From assembly GCA_039961715.1 (NCBI GenBank), contig JABRVW010000122.1:1-9234 (forward strand): a DNA stretch of 9,234 nucleotides, in the 5' to 3' direction. Source of the DNA: JACQPU01 sp039961715. Lineage in GTDB: Bacteria; Bacteroidota; Ignavibacteria; UBA10030. Positions within the stretch are counted from its first letter, which is position 1. Each line of letters begins with the position of its first letter. The position numbers and the translations under genes were made by a program. Shown piece after piece: positions 6,651 to 9,234 of this stretch. The notes beneath the pieces are model-generated. The model did not search any database, was not told the DNA's origin, and saw only the letters and a program-made list of their open reading frames with translations.

Positions 6651-8966
6651 TCAAAAGATCCGCGAAATCCCCACGGTCAAAAAGAATCCTGTCGGATCAG
6701 AGAGGCGACGCGTACAATCAACGCGCAAGAGACCAAAAATCTTTCCAATGCCGATCCCTGCCTCCGAATACCACCCCCTGGTTGTCGTGCCGCCAGGGAG
6801 ATACGCCCGGCCGGTGCTCCACGTCCGGGCGACGGCCCCGTGCAAGAGAACTTCGATATTGTTTTCGTAAAGAAAGGGAATGTTCAGCGCCAGAAACGGG
6901 ATGGAACGGAAATTATGCTCGAGGACAAGCAGGACATAGCCTTCTCCTCCGAACTCACGGTGATTCGATCCTTTCAGCAGGCCGAACGGACCGAAGCCGA
7001 CAGACCTTCCGTCGAGCATGAAGACCCGTTGGGGAGGCGGAGAACCTTTACCGACGCCTGTCGAGACCCTGCCGAGGAGGGTCGGCGGAAAGAGGTTTCT
7101 CTTCAGAAAGGTCGGAAGGGAGAATTCAGCGTTAAACTGTCCCTGCGTGAAAGAGAAATCACTGCCGAGCGAAGCATCTGAATATTCGACGCGCACTTCG
7201 GCGAATGTCTGTGATACGAGTCCGAGCGGCACGGGCTCGGGACCGAATCTCAGCCGGAACTCCAGGGATTTGAGAGAGCCCTCGTGAACGGGTGGGTTCG
7301 GCCGGTACGTCGCGCTGCGCGAGAACAGGCTGAAATCCGTGCGTCTGCCCGCCGATTGATGCCGTTCCGTCCTGAAGAATCCCTGCAGTTTGAGCAGGCG
7401 GAGGGGTTTTGCGGTGACAAACACGGATCCCCCGTCGCGATAGTAGTAGTCCTTTTGGTCAATCTTATACAGAAGCGAGGAAACAAGAACGGTCAAGGGG
7501 CTGTAGAACCCTTCGTCCGGAAACGCAACCAGATCGTGATGGAGTTCGGCCCCGACGCCCAGAGTTCTGCCCTTCACCAGAAACGCTTCTGCGGTCAGAG
7601 CCGCCTTCCTCCTCCGGTCTGAGAACCCATAGCCCGCGCGTGCCGAGATCCGCAACCAATCTGTCACGCTGTCGGCCTCCACGGAGGCACCAAGGTACAG
7701 CCCTTCCGCCCTGTTGAAGCGAACGTCAAGAAACTGCAGGCCGGCGGCATCAAGAGCGCCGAGGGTCATCACTGCTCCTGAGGGGCGAAACTGCACGTCG
7801 AGCGTTTGGGTGCTGTCGAGGCTGGCGTAGGCGAGTTGTTCTTCGCGGGTGAGCGGAAGCACCTCGCGTTGTGCCCAGAAGGTTGAATCAAAGACCTCCG
7901 CCTCTTTGGTTTGAATCCTTCGGGGTTTGTCGGCGAGCGAATCGGGGATTGGAACGTTGAGCCGATAGTCGTAGATGGAGGATACCTGCTGGAACGAGAT
8001 GGGCGGAATGCTGATTCCGGCGAATCCCACTTTTGCAGATCCTCTCAGGCGAATATCGACCGGCATCCAGAACGATGTATCGAGCAATGCGAACTGTTGA
8101 GCATAGCGCAGATTGATGTCGCTGACAAACGGAAGTCTGTAGGCCTCGTTCGGCTCGACGTCGACGGCAACGAGGGCGTAGCGATCCCCGGCGACCGTGA
8201 GGCGTCCGGAGAAGAGCGGCGTTACGCGTGAGAGCGGGAGCATTCGGATGGAGTAGAATTCGATATCCCCTTCCCGGCGTGTCTCCTCGAGCCTGAAACT
8301 GTAGTATTCGAAGGTCTCCGGCGACGTCGGTCCCACAAACGTGAATCCGCTGAATCTGATCTCATCGTCATAGAAATTCACAATGCCGTACACGCCCGCG
8401 AAGTTCTGGCCGAAGGGGATGTTCTCCGTTTGTCTCTTCTGCCTGACGATCTCCTTCAGCGTATCCCCTTTCTGCCAGAACCCTGTCGTGTAGGATTCCA
8501 TGATGCTTGCGATTGCCGTGTCGCGATAAATAACCTGCCGCGTAAACGCATCGAATTGGTACGAATGAAGTCCCTCGCGCCAGCGGCTCTTGTTTTCAAT
8601 GACCTTGCGCATAATGGCATACGCCGGGTCCTCGTCGGTCACCACAATTTCCGGAAGACGAATTGCGATGGGTGCGAGGATTGCCGAAACGCTCACGTCA
8701 CGCGTGAGATTCACCCTTAGGGTATCCGGTCGATAACCGATAAAACTGGCAATCAACGTGTAGGGAGCGGGAGGCAGGGAGAGCCGGAACACACCGTCGG
8801 CGTTGGTGATGGTACCTCTGGTGGTTCCGTCGATTCTGATATTCGCGGCAGGGAGGGGCTCACCTGTCGCCGAATCGCGCACAACCCCCGTTACGGTAAA
8901 ATTCTGCGACAGACAAAGAGAGGATGCGAGCAGGGGTATGAGGACTGTAAGAAACGGCCGGATCAT
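6651..8966 (-). CDS. DUF5686-like outer-membrane protein with carboxypeptidase-regulatory-like domain
   Basis: A 771-residue outer-membrane protein of unknown function, typical of the FCB group. Residues 1-21 are a signal peptide (MIRPFLTVLIPL, then a likely cut after SLCLSQ). Residues about 23-97 are a carboxypeptidase-D regulatory-like beta-sandwich (VTGVVRDSATGEPLPAANI, DGVFRLSLP, GYRPDTLRV), the plug-like module also found on TonB-dependent receptors and SusC proteins. Next comes a DUF5686-like region starting near DPAYAIMRKVIENK (113-126), with the SYQFDAFTR strand soon after. The last 350 or so residues alternate hydrophobic and aromatic residues like beta-barrel strands and end in terminal phenylalanine (SRIF), a usual barrel-assembly signal. 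The C-terminal part resembles Omp85-type barrels (inference). The open frame extends upstream to an ATG at 9080, but that stretch contains the terminator at 9014-9043 and no signal peptide, so the ATG at 8966 is chosen. Its Shine-Dalgarno sequence is poor. Possible roles: surface transport or envelope assembly. Confidence 0.87.
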   Translation of the reverse strand: MIRPFLTVLIPLLASSLCLSQNFTVTGVVRDSATGEPLPAANIRIDGTTRGTITNADGVFRLSLPPAPYTLIASFIGYRPDTLRVNLTRDVSVSAILAPIAIRLPEIVVTDEDPAYAIMRKVIENKSRWREGLHSYQFDAFTRQVIYRDTAIASIMESYTTGFWQKGDTLKEIVRQKRQTENIPFGQNFAGVYGIVNFYDDEIRFSGFTFVGPTSPETFEYYSFRLEETRREGDIEFYSIRMLPLSRVTPLFSGRLTVAGDRYALVAVDVEPNEAYRLPFVSDINLRYAQQFALLDTSFWMPVDIRLRGSAKVGFAGISIPPISFQQVSSIYDYRLNVPIPDSLADKPRRIQTKEAEVFDSTFWAQREVLPLTREEQLAYASLDSTQTLDVQFRPSGAVMTLGALDAAGLQFLDVRFNRAEGLYLGASVEADSVTDWLRISARAGYGFSDRRRKAALTAEAFLVKGRTLGVGAELHHDLVAFPDEGFYSPLTVLVSSLLYKIDQKDYYYRDGGSVFVTAKPLRLLKLQGFFRTERHQSAGRRTDFSLFSRSATYRPNPPVHEGSLKSLEFRLRFGPEPVPLGLVSQTFAEVRVEYSDASLGSDFSFTQGQFNAEFSLPTFLKRNLFPPTLLGRVSTGVGKGSPPPQRVFMLDGRSVGFGPFGLLKGSNHREFGGEGYVLLVLEHNFRSIPFLALNIPFLYENNIEVLLHGAVARTWSTGRAYLPGGTTTRGWYSEAGIGIGKIFGLLRVDCTRRLSDPTGFFLTVGISRIF

Positions 8967-9013
8967 AATACCATTCTCAAAGACGTCGAAATCCAATAAT
9001 TGTTTCAAAGTAC

Positions 9014-9043
9014 AAAAAAAAGCGCCGGTTTGAAGCCGGCGCT
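9014..9043 (-). terminator. Rho-independent terminator of the gene entering from the right
   Basis: Read leftward: AGCGCCGG, a 7-nt loop, CCGGCGCT, then an unbroken run of T (eight counting the stem's last T). This is a textbook intrinsic terminator. It serves the leftward gene ending at 9150, about 105 bp upstream, and separates it from the DUF5686 gene. On the other strand no T-tract follows the stem. Confidence 0.92.
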
Positions 9044-9149
9044 CTGCAAGCTTCGCGGGCTTTTGCTCCAAATGACGCATTCGTCGACCGGGCAGACGAC
9101 GTCCTGCGCCTCCGCCAAGACGCAGTTGACTTCATTCGGTGCGCCACTG

Positions 9150-9233
9150 CTATCCCGCCTTCTTCACTCTCTCGAGTGTATGCAGAACTTTGACCACGCC
9201 GTGCTTCTGGACCGACACAATTGCGACGTCTCC
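9150..9233 (-). CDS. C-terminal fragment of an unidentified protein (runs off the window)
   Basis: The last 27 codons and TAG stop of a leftward frame, starting GDVAIVSVQKHG and ending LERVKKAG. The codons are GC-rich at third positions like the neighbouring genes, and the stop is followed by a leader-free stretch and a strong terminator in the same direction, as expected for a real gene end. The fragment is too short to assign a family. A competing rightward open frame begins with ATG at 9072 and runs off the window, but has no ribosome site. I prefer the leftward reading. Confidence 0.4.
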   Translation of the reverse strand, partial: GDVAIVSVQKHGVVKVLHTLERVKKAG

Positions 9234-9234
9234 A

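Noticed and set aside
9044..9149. A leftward open frame with a Cys-rich peptide (CPVDEC) between the partial gene and the terminator, suggesting a frameshifted C-terminus or ferredoxin-like tail.
   Set aside because: It is in a different frame from the partial gene, has no start or ribosome site, and stays open through the terminator hairpin, so it is best read as untranslated 3' sequence.
9072..9234. A rightward open frame starting with ATG and running off the window.
   Set aside because: No Shine-Dalgarno site and a Ser/Thr/Cys-rich composition without recognisable motifs. The leftward gene end plus terminator explains the region better.

Overview
The window looks like chromosomal DNA from a Gram-negative bacterium of the Fibrobacteres-Chlorobi-Bacteroidetes (FCB) group. 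The main clue is the DUF5686-type protein with a carboxypeptidase-regulatory-like plug domain, an architecture typical of that group. Several genes have clear Shine-Dalgarno sites (AAAGGAG, AAAGGGG), which are usually weak in true Bacteroidia, so a deeper FCB lineage such as Ignavibacteria/Chlorobi relatives fits better. This placement is an inference. No rRNA, tRNA, transposase, phage or CRISPR feature was recognised.

Layout: a single rightward gene (125-1603) encodes an exported S12-type serine hydrolase with a C-terminal TPR. It converges on a long leftward cluster. Read in the direction of transcription (right to left), the cluster holds: the last codons of an unidentified gene (9150-9233), an intrinsic terminator (9014-9043), a DUF5686-like outer-membrane protein (8966-6651), a second exported S12 serine hydrolase (6538-5084), a lipoprotein of the N-acyl-D-amino-acid deacylase amidohydrolase family (5049-3364), a receiver/RsbW-like ATPase fusion (3328-2447), and a TauE/SafE (TSUP) membrane exporter (2442-1699). 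Gaps within the last four genes are 34, 35 and 4 bp, so 6538-1699 is probably one transcription unit.

Functionally, the two S12 hydrolases and the amidohydrolase are all predicted to act outside the cytoplasm and belong to families that often handle D-amino-acid peptides or acylated D-amino acids. A periplasmic peptide or acyl-amino-acid degradation role is reasonable but unproven. The receiver-ATPase fusion looks like a phosphorylation-gated partner-switching regulator. It is tightly coupled to the exporter gene.

Points worth a second look: the amidohydrolase lacks the HxH metal motif and the cysteine of the classical family while keeping its later His/Asp ligands. Two gene junctions in the leftward cluster are built from 7-bp periodic repeats that contain the stop codon of one gene and lie directly before the next. 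The terminator shows that the longest reading frame of the DUF5686 gene is over-extended at its 5' end. I did not find convincing evidence for a wholly new biological system.
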